From Paenibacillus sp. FSL H8-0048 (GTDB lineage: Bacteria > Bacillota > Bacilli > Paenibacillales > Paenibacillaceae): a stretch of DNA of 64,000 bases. Below, piece by piece: positions 32,450-41,901 of this stretch. The DNA is taken from assembly GCF_038002825.1 (NCBI RefSeq), contig NZ_JBBODF010000001.1, forward strand, positions 6,696,001 through 6,760,000. Reading direction: 5' to 3'. The notes under the pieces were generated by a model that ran no database searches, had not been told where the DNA came from, and saw nothing but the letters and a program-made list of their open reading frames with translations. Both the position numbers and the translations under genes were made by a program. The first letter of the stretch is position 1; every line of letters starts with the position of its first letter.

Positions 32450-33107
32450 AGCCCGGAAATCGGAGGATGAGCTATTGGTGCAGGCGATTCATAAAACCAT
32501 GGGACAGATGGAGCAGCTGAAGCAGGCTTGTCTGCGGCTCTCAGTCAAGGCGGATGATGAGTTGGCGCTGTTCATGCGCGAGACAGAACGGCTGCTTGAA
32601 CGGGCTCAGTCCACAGGACAGGAGATTGAGAGACAAGAACCGGAGCATAGGGAGCAGGCTTCCACCGTTATCAAGCAGACTATTCGTCCTGCGGATGCCT
32701 ATGTATCCGGGGGCAAGTATCTTTATAATACGGGTAAGTCCGTCCGGTTCATCCAGCGTCGATCTGCGCAGGCCACGCGCAAACGGACGTCCCACAAGAA
32801 GCGTGGGCAGACAATAGGAGTAGGCGCAGCCAGCGAACGCAAGCGGCAGCAGCGGCAACAGCTGAAGCCTTCTCTTCAGCCGCAGCAGCCGAAGAGGGCA
32901 GTGGAGCCGCAGCAGCCGAAGAAGGCATTGGAGTGGCAGCAGCCGAAGAAAGCAGCAGAGCGGCAGCAGTCTAAGAAGACGGCGGAGAAGCAGCCGAAGC
33001 AGACGGTGGAACGGCAGCAGCCAAGAAGTACGCAATCTATGAATAGACAGCCGCCCGTTGACTATCAAGGGATCAGAATCTCGTCCAACCTGAAGTACTC
33101 CCTATAA
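32439..33107 (+). CDS. Basic Gln/Pro/Lys-repeat protein
   Basis: The 222-residue protein has a helical N-terminal half (about residues 1-75) followed by a very basic region (QRRSAQATRKRTSHKKRG) and roughly eight imperfect repeats of 9-11 residues around QQPKKA (residues ~140-200), ending PPVDYQGIRISSNLKYSL. Lys/Gln-rich repeats are typical of spore-coat and nucleic-acid or polyanion-binding proteins. A structural role in the spore surface is possible, by context only. It overlaps the 32171 gene. Confidence 0.6.
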   Translation: MKAEARKSEDELLVQAIHKTMGQMEQLKQACLRLSVKADDELALFMRETERLLERAQSTGQEIERQEPEHREQASTVIKQTIRPADAYVSGGKYLYNTGKSVRFIQRRSAQATRKRTSHKKRGQTIGVGAASERKRQQRQQLKPSLQPQQPKRAVEPQQPKKALEWQQPKKAAERQQSKKTAEKQPKQTVERQQPRSTQSMNRQPPVDYQGIRISSNLKYSL

Positions 33108-33126
33108 TGTACTTCTTATTCTACGA

Positions 33127-33693
33127 TCAACAGCTGCCCTCACCGGACACCTGCCATAGTCCTGCTTCGGGGTCGAAGGTGTCCACCACTTTGGCAGGGT
33201 TACCTGCCGCGATACAAAAGTCGGGTAAATCGCGTGTTACTACGCTGTTAGGTGTGACCCTGCAGCCCTTACCAATCGTCACTTCGCCCACAATGACACA
33301 ATGGGCGCCAAGCTCACTGCCGGCGCCAATCCGCACCTGCTGGCTGGTGGAGGTGATCCACTGGTCGCGGATCGGTATGCCGACCTGGCGGTATTGGTGG
33401 TCCGTGTCGGCAATATATACATCCGGACCAACGACGACATTCTCCTCCAGAATGACACTGTTCGCGGAGGTAATGATCAAGTTGCGGCTGCAGCTGCAGC
33501 CGTCCCCGATCGAAATGGCGGGCGGCTCTCCTTGGCCGGGGTGAACGACCGTGAACCAGCTATTCTCAAGTATAAGTACATTCCTGCCGATAGCGACTTT
33601 CTCTGGACAGTTGATATCGGTTTTTTGCATGATCAGACTGCCGGGTCCGTAGCGGTAAAAAAGATTTTGAAAATCCTCGCTGATGAAGTCCAT
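33127..33693 (-). CDS. Left-handed beta-helix acyltransferase
   Basis: The ATG at 33693, after AAAGGTGG, gives 188 residues; the TTG 18 nt upstream lies inside the SD and is rejected. Hexapeptide repeats (IGDGCSCSRN, IGAGSELGAHCVIVGEVTIGKGCRVTPNSVV) form an LbH fold ending with the DLPDFCIAAGNPAKVV acetyltransferase closure. It probably O- or N-acetylates a sugar. It is the last of three same-strand genes that each carry this domain. Confidence 0.85.
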   Translation of the reverse strand: MDFISEDFQNLFYRYGPGSLIMQKTDINCPEKVAIGRNVLILENSWFTVVHPGQGEPPAISIGDGCSCSRNLIITSANSVILEENVVVGPDVYIADTDHQYRQVGIPIRDQWITSTSQQVRIGAGSELGAHCVIVGEVTIGKGCRVTPNSVVTRDLPDFCIAAGNPAKVVDTFDPEAGLWQVSGEGSC

Positions 33694-33755
33694 CTTAGTT
33701 CCACCTTTCAATAAACTAAGCGAGCCCTTCTCAGACCCGCCCAGTGTTCAATTTG

Positions 33756-35933
33756 TCAGATTAAGTGGTGCCTGGCCTGAATGGTTTTTATATGTGTAAG
33801 GAGATCGGTAAAGTATGATTCGTTGTGGTAGGCCTCAATTAAGACTTCTTCAAAATCTTTGGGCTGCAATTGCTGGAGGTTATTCTCCAATATATAATTG
33901 TACCACCAGAGCAGGAAAGAGTAGGCAATATGTTTCTTCTCAGCTGCCAATGCCTCTTCACTCAATCCTTTGTCCAGGAAATAATTTAGAATATTCAAAT
34001 ATGATTGAATGAATGTCTGGGCGAAGCTGAATCCTCCTTCAATCTTGCCGCTGCTTGTTAATAGCTTGCGGCGATACACGCAATAATCCGGTGTAATTCC
34101 AAGAATAGAGAACGTCAGGTAGACTTGATTGAGATTGGAGCCTACGAAAAGCTCCGGCGTGGGAAGCTGCGCAAATTCCCGCTTACGCATGATGATTCCC
34201 GAAACAAATGTGCTGTAAATCGATACATGCTGCACATAATTGCTTACCCCGGCAGAATGGTCAACCTGTCCGGTGTTGCTAAGAATATCAATGAAGAACA
34301 GGCTGCAGTTCTTGTTTTGTTCTATTAGGCGGAATATCTCTTCCAGGGAACCCTGCAGCCAATAGTCATCGTCACCTTGAAGCTTAATGTATTCACCGCG
34401 GGCATATCCAGCACATTTCAGAAAGTTGGAGTCTGCACCTTCATTGAATTCGTTGCGGTAGTAGCGCAAATTAGTAAAGCGTGACTGGTACTTAAGGACA
34501 ATGTCTCTGGTTCGGTCTGTAGAGGCATTGTCGGAAACGATTACTTCGAAATCTTGCATTCTAGTGTTCTGGCTGTAGATACTGTTCAAGCATAAATCCA
34601 ACTCTGCTTCGCGGTTATAAGTAGGAATACAAATGCTGAGCAGCAAAGGCGGGCTGTTGCTTTCAACTGGTACAATCTCTTCTGGTTCTGACGGGATCTT
34701 TGGTTCACTGGATGAGACATCCGTCTTCAGCCACTGCCGGGAAATGGGATCATACTGCTTGATTACTTTGGCAGGCGCGCCGGCTGCTACACAATAGTCG
34801 GGAATTACTGTACCGGATACAACGACCGAGCCAGCACAAATGACACATCCCTTACCAATGGACACTTGCCCGGAAATAACGCTGTTAGCACCGATCCAGC
34901 TTCCGGAGCCGATTGTCACAGTGTGGCTAAAGGAATCTACTCCCTGCTTAATGATGGGCAGATGGATGTTCTCGTAAGCCAGGCTGTGATCCGCTATATT
35001 CACATTAGGAGAAATGGCAACATGGGAGCCGATAATGATACGATTGACTGCCGATAGACTACACCGCCGGCCGATGTCACTTCCCGCACCAATCTGAATG
35101 CGCGGTTCACTGACAACATTATTGTAGGGAAGCATGATCCAGCAATCTGCTTGAAGCTTAACGCCATTGCCTAGAGCGACCCCTCCCATACCAAACAGAT
35201 CACAGGTAGGGTGGATATTGCATCCCTTGCCGATACGGTGGAACCGGTGTTGGCCGTGGATTTCTCCATATCCGTAATACTCCAGGAAGATGCGCTGGGC
35301 ATCGGCATAACCGATATTTCGATCCGCAACTCCGCAATCGTGCAGACACCAGGCCAGATGCTGCTTGGGAACGCCAATCTCATAGCCGTGGGCAATGAAT
35401 TCCTGACTGTGCGAGGCATCATAGAAATGCCAGCCGGTGAACAAGTCCTTGCGCCAGGGAAGGTCATACTGGGTGACCATCAGTATTCCGTCGATGGATT
35501 CCACACTCTCATATTCTCCTTCCGGCTGCAGGAAATCCAGCGGCTTGAGCATTCCAGTGTGGCTGTCAATCACTCTGCCATACTTGTGCCCTGCTTCCCA
35601 CCAGGTTCCCGACGACGGCAGGACTTTGGCGCCTGCTGCTCCAAGCATACCCAGTGACGGATGATTGGAGAACAGACGGATGATATCCGAAATAAACTGC
35701 GGATTAAGGATATGGACATCCTGATGCAGATACACCTTATATTTGGCATCTGACTGGCGCATAGCTTCATCATAACCAGCCGTTATACTTAGGGCTCCTC
35801 TCACCAATTGAATATCTACCTTATATCCGTCCGGAATGATTAATTGCCTCAGATTCTGCTCACTGCGCTTAGCCAGCTCCTCGTTATTTACACAAATAAT
35901 AAAGCATACTTTACGGTCATCCATGTCGCTCAC
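33756..35933 (-). CDS. Three-domain glycosyltransferase-acyltransferase-glycosyltransferase
   Basis: The GTG at 35933, five nt after AAAGGAG, gives 725 residues; the ATG nine nt later is also possible. Residues ~5-225 are a StrF-like GT-A domain (VCFIICVNNEELAKRSEQNL, KYKVYLHQDVHIL). Residues ~230-410 are an LbH acyltransferase (IGAGSDIGRRCSLS, IGSGSWIGANSVISG, DYCVAAGAPAKVI). Residues ~440-725 are a second GT2 (LLLSICIPTYNREAELDLCL, IVSDNASTDRTRDIV, KLQGDDDYWL). One chain could therefore add a sugar, acetylate it and extend it. It lies between two other LbH genes in a minus-strand operon. Confidence 0.88.
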   Translation of the reverse strand: MSDMDDRKVCFIICVNNEELAKRSEQNLRQLIIPDGYKVDIQLVRGALSITAGYDEAMRQSDAKYKVYLHQDVHILNPQFISDIIRLFSNHPSLGMLGAAGAKVLPSSGTWWEAGHKYGRVIDSHTGMLKPLDFLQPEGEYESVESIDGILMVTQYDLPWRKDLFTGWHFYDASHSQEFIAHGYEIGVPKQHLAWCLHDCGVADRNIGYADAQRIFLEYYGYGEIHGQHRFHRIGKGCNIHPTCDLFGMGGVALGNGVKLQADCWIMLPYNNVVSEPRIQIGAGSDIGRRCSLSAVNRIIIGSHVAISPNVNIADHSLAYENIHLPIIKQGVDSFSHTVTIGSGSWIGANSVISGQVSIGKGCVICAGSVVVSGTVIPDYCVAAGAPAKVIKQYDPISRQWLKTDVSSSEPKIPSEPEEIVPVESNSPPLLLSICIPTYNREAELDLCLNSIYSQNTRMQDFEVIVSDNASTDRTRDIVLKYQSRFTNLRYYRNEFNEGADSNFLKCAGYARGEYIKLQGDDDYWLQGSLEEIFRLIEQNKNCSLFFIDILSNTGQVDHSAGVSNYVQHVSIYSTFVSGIIMRKREFAQLPTPELFVGSNLNQVYLTFSILGITPDYCVYRRKLLTSSGKIEGGFSFAQTFIQSYLNILNYFLDKGLSEEALAAEKKHIAYSFLLWWYNYILENNLQQLQPKDFEEVLIEAYHNESYFTDLLTHIKTIQARHHLI

Positions 35934-36079
35934 GCTCTCTCCTTTAACCCTCAAGGTCTGACATCGTTGTTATTTGCCGGATTTAGTGGACCTGAGGCTT
36001 TCGGTTTTGCCATCTGTATGGGCATAGTCTATGTATATTCAGGTAATGCCCAAACATCAATCAAATTTATCAAAGGCAA

Positions 36080-37273
36080 TTACAATAGCTGGTGCAAATA
36101 GATTGGCGGATCAGTCAATTTGGAACGGCAGAGGCAGAAATGCGGATTGGACTGCAGGAGTTCATATTGCCGGAATACCATTGGATTAATATAGTTACCG
36201 GCTTGCACCAAATTGGCAGTCGACTCCCACCCTTCTCTGTTTAGAACAAAGGGGAGAGACGGAGGGTCGCCTATTGCAGAATGTCTGACAAACTCAGATA
36301 ATCCTTCCAGCTCCTCTGTCTGCGGAGAGCGGTGGATAGCCGCGGGCTGAATCAGCACGATAGCACACTCAGAATGAGTGTGCAGCACATTCAGAAACGG
36401 AGTGAGAGAGCCTTGAAGGAAGGGGATTTCCGGATCGTGCAGCATTACAAATTTCCCGCGTGCCATATCCGCCACCTTAAAGAGGTCTTTCCCTGAAGAT
36501 ACCGGTTTATGATGATAGTGAAAGCTGCGGTGCTGAATTCCATAGTGGCGCGCTACATCCTCTGTATCATCTTCCGAGGCATCGTCCAGGACGCAGACCT
36601 CGATTAATCCGGCATCATCGGTTTGTGCATAGATGGACTCCAGGCAGCGCCGCAGCCCGCCAGCTTGATTGCGTACCGCCAAGCATATGGACAATAGAGG
36701 TTCCTCTCTCCTATTCTCCAGCAGTTCCCGGGCTTCTGTTTCGCTGTTCACCCGGACCCATTCTCCGCTCGAAGGCTCGTAAATCCGGCGGAATTCAGCC
36801 GGATTACCTGCGACTACGCAATAATCCGGTATATCCCGCATAACAACGCTCCCCGCTCCGACTACACACCCTTTGCCAATTTTCACATTGCCTAAGATAG
36901 AGGAATGTGCACCGATCCATGAGCCTTCACCGATTACTAACTTAGAAAGGTTATTGTCCTCCTTTTCCCATATTTGTCTGGCATCGCTTATAAACACATG
37001 GGGTCCTGTGATTACACCTGGCTTCAGTTCCACCCTGTTCACAGCGTGAATGGTCAAGAAGCGGTTGCAATCACAGCGGTCTCCGATAACGATTCTGAGA
37101 GAACTCTCTCCGGCAGAAGGTACAGTGATATCCAACCGGTAGCCCTCCCTAACCATTACGCCGGTGCCGAAGGCTGTCTGTTCCGGCAATGACATTACCC
37201 CGTTTGAAGCAATCCTGCAGTCCTTGCCATAGCTGTAGAAACGATAATAGAGCGAGGGGGGGATGTACTTCAT
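36080..37273 (-). CDS. Acyltransferase-glycosyltransferase fusion
   Basis: The ATG at 37273, after AAGGAGG, gives 397 residues. The N-terminal half (~1-185) is an LbH acyltransferase (IGEGSWIGAHSSILGNVKIGKGCVVGAGS, DIPDYCVVAGNPAEF). The C-terminal half (~200-397) is a GT2 domain (PLLSICLAVRNQAGGLRRCL, VLDDASEDDTEDVA), in which the metal motif is replaced by MLHDPEIPFL, so its activity is uncertain. It is the first gene of a minus-strand operon with two related genes and is divergent from the 37453 glycosyltransferase. Confidence 0.85.
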   Translation of the reverse strand: MKYIPPSLYYRFYSYGKDCRIASNGVMSLPEQTAFGTGVMVREGYRLDITVPSAGESSLRIVIGDRCDCNRFLTIHAVNRVELKPGVITGPHVFISDARQIWEKEDNNLSKLVIGEGSWIGAHSSILGNVKIGKGCVVGAGSVVMRDIPDYCVVAGNPAEFRRIYEPSSGEWVRVNSETEARELLENRREEPLLSICLAVRNQAGGLRRCLESIYAQTDDAGLIEVCVLDDASEDDTEDVARHYGIQHRSFHYHHKPVSSGKDLFKVADMARGKFVMLHDPEIPFLQGSLTPFLNVLHTHSECAIVLIQPAAIHRSPQTEELEGLSEFVRHSAIGDPPSLPFVLNREGWESTANLVQAGNYINPMVFRQYELLQSNPHFCLCRSKLTDPPIYLHQLL

Positions 37274-37452
37274 ATGATCCTCCTTCAATCAGGTGAGATA
37301 AGTACACATGGCGATGAATCTGTACTAGCTTATGAACCGGAATAGAAATCATGCGGGCAAATCCGTTTGAATGATCCAGCAAGGCCGACATATACATATA
37401 CGAGAAATCCGGTAAATCCGATTTTCAGAATATGCAAGAAGGAGGAGAAGAC

Positions 37453-38577
37453 TTGCCGACTATTAGTTTGTGTATGATTGTCCGCAATGAAGAGAAGAGC
37501 CTGGGCAGATGTCTGGCATCGGTTGCGGACATAGTGGATGAGATCGTTATCGTGGATACCGGCTCCACAGATCGCACTAAGGAAATTGCAGCCAGCTTTG
37601 GTGCCCGTATTTATGACTTTGAGTGGACTTACAACTTCGCAGCCGCACGTAATTACTCATTCAGCCTGGGAACCAGTGAGTATCTTCTATGGCTTGATGC
37701 AGATGATGTCATTGAAGAGGCAGACAGGGTCCGTTTCAAGGCTTTAAAGACCTCTTTGTCTTCAGAATACCATTCGGTGGCCATGAGCTATATTCTGCTT
37801 ACTGATTCCGATGGTAAGCCGTTAGGGATCTTAAGACGAAACCGTCTGCTCAGACGCGATTGCCATTTCCAATGGACAGGTGCTGTTCATGAATATATTG
37901 AGGTTACGCCGCCCACGCTGGAGAGCGATGTATGTATTACGCACAAAAAAGACAAAGAATACACCGAACGGAATCTGGATATTTACCGGAAGATGAAGTC
38001 TGCTGGAGAGGAATTCTCACCAAGAGACCAGTTATATTTCGCCAATGAGCTATTTGATCATGGTTACTATCATGAGGCGCTGGAGAACTATAAGATCTTC
38101 CTGGCAGATGGCAAAGGTACGCCACAGGAGCATATTCAAGCATATACGAGGATGGCGGACAGCTACGGGGCGCTCGGGGAGAAAGCGGACCAGTTGCTGT
38201 CTCTGAGCCACACCTTCGATTACGATATTCCACAAGCGGAAAACTGCTGCAAAATGGGCTATTATTTTATGGATTTAGAGCAGTATGAACAGGCAATTTA
38301 CTGGTTCGAGCTTGCGGTATCGTTGCCGAGAAGAGATGACCTGGGATTAGCGGATGTTTCTTCCCGGACCTGGCTGCCTCATCTGCAGCTCTGTGTCTGT
38401 TATGACAAGGTTGGGCAACACAGACATGCTGACTATTGCAATGAGATTTCACTTGCACAATACGCTATCAATCCCAGCGCCCAATATAACCGGGATTACT
38501 ATACTAAATTTCTGGGTGACAAGCATGTACAAATAGACGGCCCCAAGCTTAAAGAACGAGAGGAGTTAGCCCCATGA
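37453..38577 (+). CDS. GT2 glycosyltransferase with TPR-like C-terminal region
   Basis: The TTG at 37453, 5-6 nt after AAGGAGGA, gives 374 residues and aligns its start with the paralog at 29819. It has PTISLCMIVRNEEKSLGRCL, IVDTGSTDRTKEIA and the metal motif LLWLDADDVIEE (near residue 79), SDVCITHKKDKEYTERNL and a TPR-like end. It is a cytoplasmic, probably protein-directed transferase. It shares a 4-nt overlap with the next glycosyltransferase and is first of a plus-strand operon of four or five genes. Confidence 0.9.
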   Translation: MPTISLCMIVRNEEKSLGRCLASVADIVDEIVIVDTGSTDRTKEIAASFGARIYDFEWTYNFAAARNYSFSLGTSEYLLWLDADDVIEEADRVRFKALKTSLSSEYHSVAMSYILLTDSDGKPLGILRRNRLLRRDCHFQWTGAVHEYIEVTPPTLESDVCITHKKDKEYTERNLDIYRKMKSAGEEFSPRDQLYFANELFDHGYYHEALENYKIFLADGKGTPQEHIQAYTRMADSYGALGEKADQLLSLSHTFDYDIPQAENCCKMGYYFMDLEQYEQAIYWFELAVSLPRRDDLGLADVSSRTWLPHLQLCVCYDKVGQHRHADYCNEISLAQYAINPSAQYNRDYYTKFLGDKHVQIDGPKLKEREELAP

Positions 38578-39827
38578 AGACGAGCATCGTTATTCTCACG
38601 CTAAATCAGCTTCCCTTAACCATTCAATGTCTGGAGAGCATCAAGCGCGGAACTCCGGAAGAGCATGAGATTATTATCGTCGACAATGCTTCTACAGATG
38701 GAACCGCACAGTACCTTAAGACTCATTACAAAGAGCTAAAAGTGATTGAAAACAAAGAAAATCTGGGCTTTGCCAAGGGCTGCAACCAAGGGATTGCAGT
38801 AGCAGAAGGAGATTCGATATTATTCCTGAACAATGACACCGTAGTCCCGCCTGGATGGCTAACGCCTATGCTAAAGGCACTTTACAGCGACAGTTCGGTC
38901 GGTATGTCGGGTCCCGTGACCAACTACATCAGCGGACATCAGCGTATTCCTGTGACCTACAGTGATGTGAAGGATATGGAGCAATTTGCACAGGATTACT
39001 GTGAAACGAAACGCGGATCGGTAGTAGAGGTGCGTCGTCTGATTGGCTTTTGCCTGCTGGTTAAGCGCAGTGTCTTGAATGAAATTGGTTGGTTTGATGA
39101 ACGCTACGGGCTTGGAAATTACGAAGATGATGATCTGTGTCTCCGGGCGATACAGCACGGCTATAAGCTGCTTATCGCAGAGGATTCATATATCCACCAT
39201 ATCGGTCATGCCAGTATGGGGCAGAATCCTTCCTTCGATTTGCCGACGCTTTTGCAGAAGAACAAGAAAGAGGCTTTTCAGAAATGGGGAGCGGATATTC
39301 ATTCGTTAATTTATACTCCTCCCACACGCCTGTGCGCGGGTATTATTTCATCCGGCAATGAAGCTGCCCTGAAGGATACGCTGGCTTCTTTTGCAGATGT
39401 GGCTGAACAGATCATTGTGATTAACCTCTCAGGGAAAGAGAACATTACCGAAACCGCCGCCCGCTATACCTTACAGGTCTATTCAGTTAAGGGTGAGCTA
39501 AGCATGAGAGATTGCCGCGAATGGATTACCCGTATGTCGGTAGAGCCCTATATTCTCTGGCTTCAGGAAGGCGATACACTAACGGCAGATGAACGCCGGA
39601 GATTCATGGGACTTAAGCTCTCGTTATTCCACGAATATCAGGTTGTAGCTCTCAGAGGTGCGGGCGGGGCCCGTTATATGACAAGGCAAGCTGGAGAGAG
39701 AATTTATCCGGAGAATATCGAAATTCCGCGCCTGACCACTTTTTTTGGTTATTCCAGCGGAATTACTATCAGCAGATCTGAGCATGCAGATCATGAGGCA
39801 GTCGCGGCAATATCCTCAGATATTTAG
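38574..39827 (+). CDS. GT2 glycosyltransferase with degenerate second GT domain
   Basis: The 417-residue protein begins KTSIVILTLNQLPLTIQCLES, a rhamnosyltransferase-like GT2 start, with IVDNASTDGTAQYL, FLNNDTVVPPGWL (metal motif) and FDERYGLGNYEDDDLCLRAIQHG (acceptor loop). From about residue 250 a second, decayed GT2-like segment follows (LCAGIISSGNEAALKDTL, IIVINLSGKE, YILWLQEGDTLTADERRRF) without the Asp pair. The extra domain may bind acceptor. The gene is translationally coupled to the 37453 gene. Confidence 0.88.
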   Translation: MKTSIVILTLNQLPLTIQCLESIKRGTPEEHEIIIVDNASTDGTAQYLKTHYKELKVIENKENLGFAKGCNQGIAVAEGDSILFLNNDTVVPPGWLTPMLKALYSDSSVGMSGPVTNYISGHQRIPVTYSDVKDMEQFAQDYCETKRGSVVEVRRLIGFCLLVKRSVLNEIGWFDERYGLGNYEDDDLCLRAIQHGYKLLIAEDSYIHHIGHASMGQNPSFDLPTLLQKNKKEAFQKWGADIHSLIYTPPTRLCAGIISSGNEAALKDTLASFADVAEQIIVINLSGKENITETAARYTLQVYSVKGELSMRDCREWITRMSVEPYILWLQEGDTLTADERRRFMGLKLSLFHEYQVVALRGAGGARYMTRQAGERIYPENIEIPRLTTFFGYSSGITISRSEHADHEAVAAISSDI

Positions 39828-39858
39828 CACATCACGCCAATTAGAACGGAGGTAAGTT

Positions 39859-40632
39859 ATGGAACGGGATTTGGTTACTATCGCTATATTGGCTAAGGAG
39901 AAAGCTCATGTACTTCCGCTCTATCTAGAATTGATTGAGAGGCAGACGTATCCGGCCTCCCGGATCAATCTGTATATTCGTACCAACAACAATAAAGACC
40001 GCACCAAAGAAATTCTCGAAGAATGGGTGGAGCGGGTAGGAGAAAGATATCATGAGGTTCATTTTGATGCCAGCGATGTGGAGGAAAATGTACAGGATTT
40101 TGCTCCGCATGAATGGACTTATCTCCGTCTAAGAGTGTTGGCCAGGTTACGGCAGGAATCTGTCGAATGGGCCAAAGCAAGAAATTCTCATTATTTTGTT
40201 CCGGACTGCGATAACTTCATTGCATCCGATACGCTCGAAAGCCTGCTTTCCACTAATCTTCCGGTAATAGGTCCTTTGCTTACGGTCGCGGAGTCACCAT
40301 TAAGTTATTATTCCAATTTTCACAACGTGGCAGATGAATTCGGTTATTTCAAACCATCTGATTTGTATTTTCAGTATTTGTATCAGGGGGTAAAGGGGCT
40401 GCTACAGGTCGATGTTATTCATTGCACTTATCTGATGCGGCACGAAATTCTGGATCAAGTCCAGTACGAGGACGGCAGCGGCCGTTTTGAGTATGTCATT
40501 GTAAGCGATGGTTTGAGAAAAGCGGGAATCCCGCAATATCTGGACAACCGCAAGAAGTATGGGATGTTAACCTTCTGTGATACAGAAGAACAATTTCTGG
40601 CGGTTGGACTTACAGCGGACAATTTCGATTAG
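39859..40632 (+). CDS. GT-A glycosyltransferase resembling procollagen galactosyltransferase N-domain
   Basis: The 257-residue protein has a GT-A start (LVTIAILAKEKAHVLPLYLELIERQTYP), then YIRTNNNKDRTKEILEEW, the acidic motif FVPDCDNFIASDTLESLL (Asp116, Asp118), SYYSNFHNV and VIHCTYLMRHEIL. From memory this order and wording match the N-terminal glycosyltransferase domain of animal COLGALT1/LH3-like collagen glycosyltransferases (for example HALPHFLGALERLDYP, FIDVDNFLTNP). Its presence 3 kb from a family of collagen-like genes suggests that it glycosylates Gly-X-Y chains. That acceptor assignment is inference. SD GGAGG-like ACGGAGG precedes the ATG. Confidence 0.75.
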   Translation: MERDLVTIAILAKEKAHVLPLYLELIERQTYPASRINLYIRTNNNKDRTKEILEEWVERVGERYHEVHFDASDVEENVQDFAPHEWTYLRLRVLARLRQESVEWAKARNSHYFVPDCDNFIASDTLESLLSTNLPVIGPLLTVAESPLSYYSNFHNVADEFGYFKPSDLYFQYLYQGVKGLLQVDVIHCTYLMRHEILDQVQYEDGSGRFEYVIVSDGLRKAGIPQYLDNRKKYGMLTFCDTEEQFLAVGLTADNFD

Positions 40633-40650
40633 GAGAACGGAGTTGACAAT

Positions 40651-41718
40651 ATGAAGCTGGTACTTCTATCCGGTGGTTCCGGCACACGCCTGTGGCCACT
40701 CTCCGGCAGTATCCGAAGCAAACAGTTCCTGCAGGTACTGCCTGCTCCAGATGGTGGCCGCGAATCGATGCTCCAACGGATTTGGCGGCAGTTGACTGCT
40801 TCAGGTCTTAACCAAGAAGCATATATTGCCACTTCCAGAGGGCAGGAAACACTGATTCGGAAGCAGCTTGGTGAAGCGACGCCACCGGTTATCATTGAAC
40901 CGCGGCGCCGAGATACATTTCCTGCAGTATGTCTGGCTTCGGCTTATCTATATTCTGTGGAGAAGGCTTCCTTGGATGAGACGGTTATCGTCCTGCCGGT
41001 AGACGCTTATGTGGGTGATGATTTCTTCTGCAAGCTTACAGAACTGGATTATGCGCTCCGTCACTCCGAAGCTGAGATTGCGTTGCTTGGGGCTAAGCCA
41101 AGAGAACCTTCAGAGAAATACGGATATATCGTTCCGGTGAATTCTTCAGAATCTTCTGCCCAGGTACATGAGAACCAAACGTATATGCAGGTGGATTCCT
41201 TCGTGGAGAAGCCGGACAGGAAGCTGGCGGAAGCACTTCTGGGGCGGCAAGCGATGTGGAATTGCGGAATCTTTGCCTTTCGTCTATGTGACCTTCTGAA
41301 CCGGCTGGAGTCATCGGGCTTCACGACAGATTATACGGAATTACAGAACCAATATCACAGCCTGCCCAAGAGCAGCTTCGATTATGAGGTATTGGAGAGA
41401 AACAGCCGCCTGATCTGTGTACCTTATCTGAATACCTGGAAGGATCTAGGCACCTGGAATACTCTCTCTGAAGAACTCGCAGCTACCGTTCTTGGGCGGG
41501 GCCAGATCAGTGCTAATTCAATGAACTGTCAGATTGTCAATGAGCTTGATATTCCTGTGATGCTAGTGGGTCTTGATGATGTGATTGTTGCAGCTGGTCC
41601 GGCAGGAATTCTGATTACCCGCAAAGATGCTGCGGATCAACTGAAGCATCTGCTTCCTGCAACGGACAAGGAGAGTATTCAATGCAGCGGATTAAATCAG
41701 CCTAATACTTATCCTTAG
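40651..41718 (+). CDS. Mannose-1-phosphate guanylyltransferase
   Basis: The 355-residue protein begins KLVLLSGGSGTRLWPLSGSIRSKQFLQV, the sugar nucleotidyltransferase loop, with PRRRDTFPAVCLASAYLY, VLPVDAYVGDDFF, KYGYIVPV and FVEKPDRKLAEALL. It is the ManC/RfbM type without the C-terminal isomerase domain. It makes GDP-mannose, the donor for mannose, rhamnose-like or fucose glycans. It lies inside the glycosyltransferase operon, 18 nt after the previous gene with its own SD GGAG. Confidence 0.9.
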   Translation: MKLVLLSGGSGTRLWPLSGSIRSKQFLQVLPAPDGGRESMLQRIWRQLTASGLNQEAYIATSRGQETLIRKQLGEATPPVIIEPRRRDTFPAVCLASAYLYSVEKASLDETVIVLPVDAYVGDDFFCKLTELDYALRHSEAEIALLGAKPREPSEKYGYIVPVNSSESSAQVHENQTYMQVDSFVEKPDRKLAEALLGRQAMWNCGIFAFRLCDLLNRLESSGFTTDYTELQNQYHSLPKSSFDYEVLERNSRLICVPYLNTWKDLGTWNTLSEELAATVLGRGQISANSMNCQIVNELDIPVMLVGLDDVIVAAGPAGILITRKDAADQLKHLLPATDKESIQCSGLNQPNTYP

Positions 41719-41901
41719 GCTGTCCGACTTTATCCGACATCGTTCTATCCTGACGAAAGACATCATAAGTTAGAGAGGTGATGTCAATCTGAATTCACAT
41801 CCACCTGTCCGGTCCATTCATGAGGTCCGGTACATCCATCAGGAAAGGAGGCAGCTCCAGCATGACAGTAAGCAACGAAGGCGAACGTCCCTCTAATCTC
41901 C

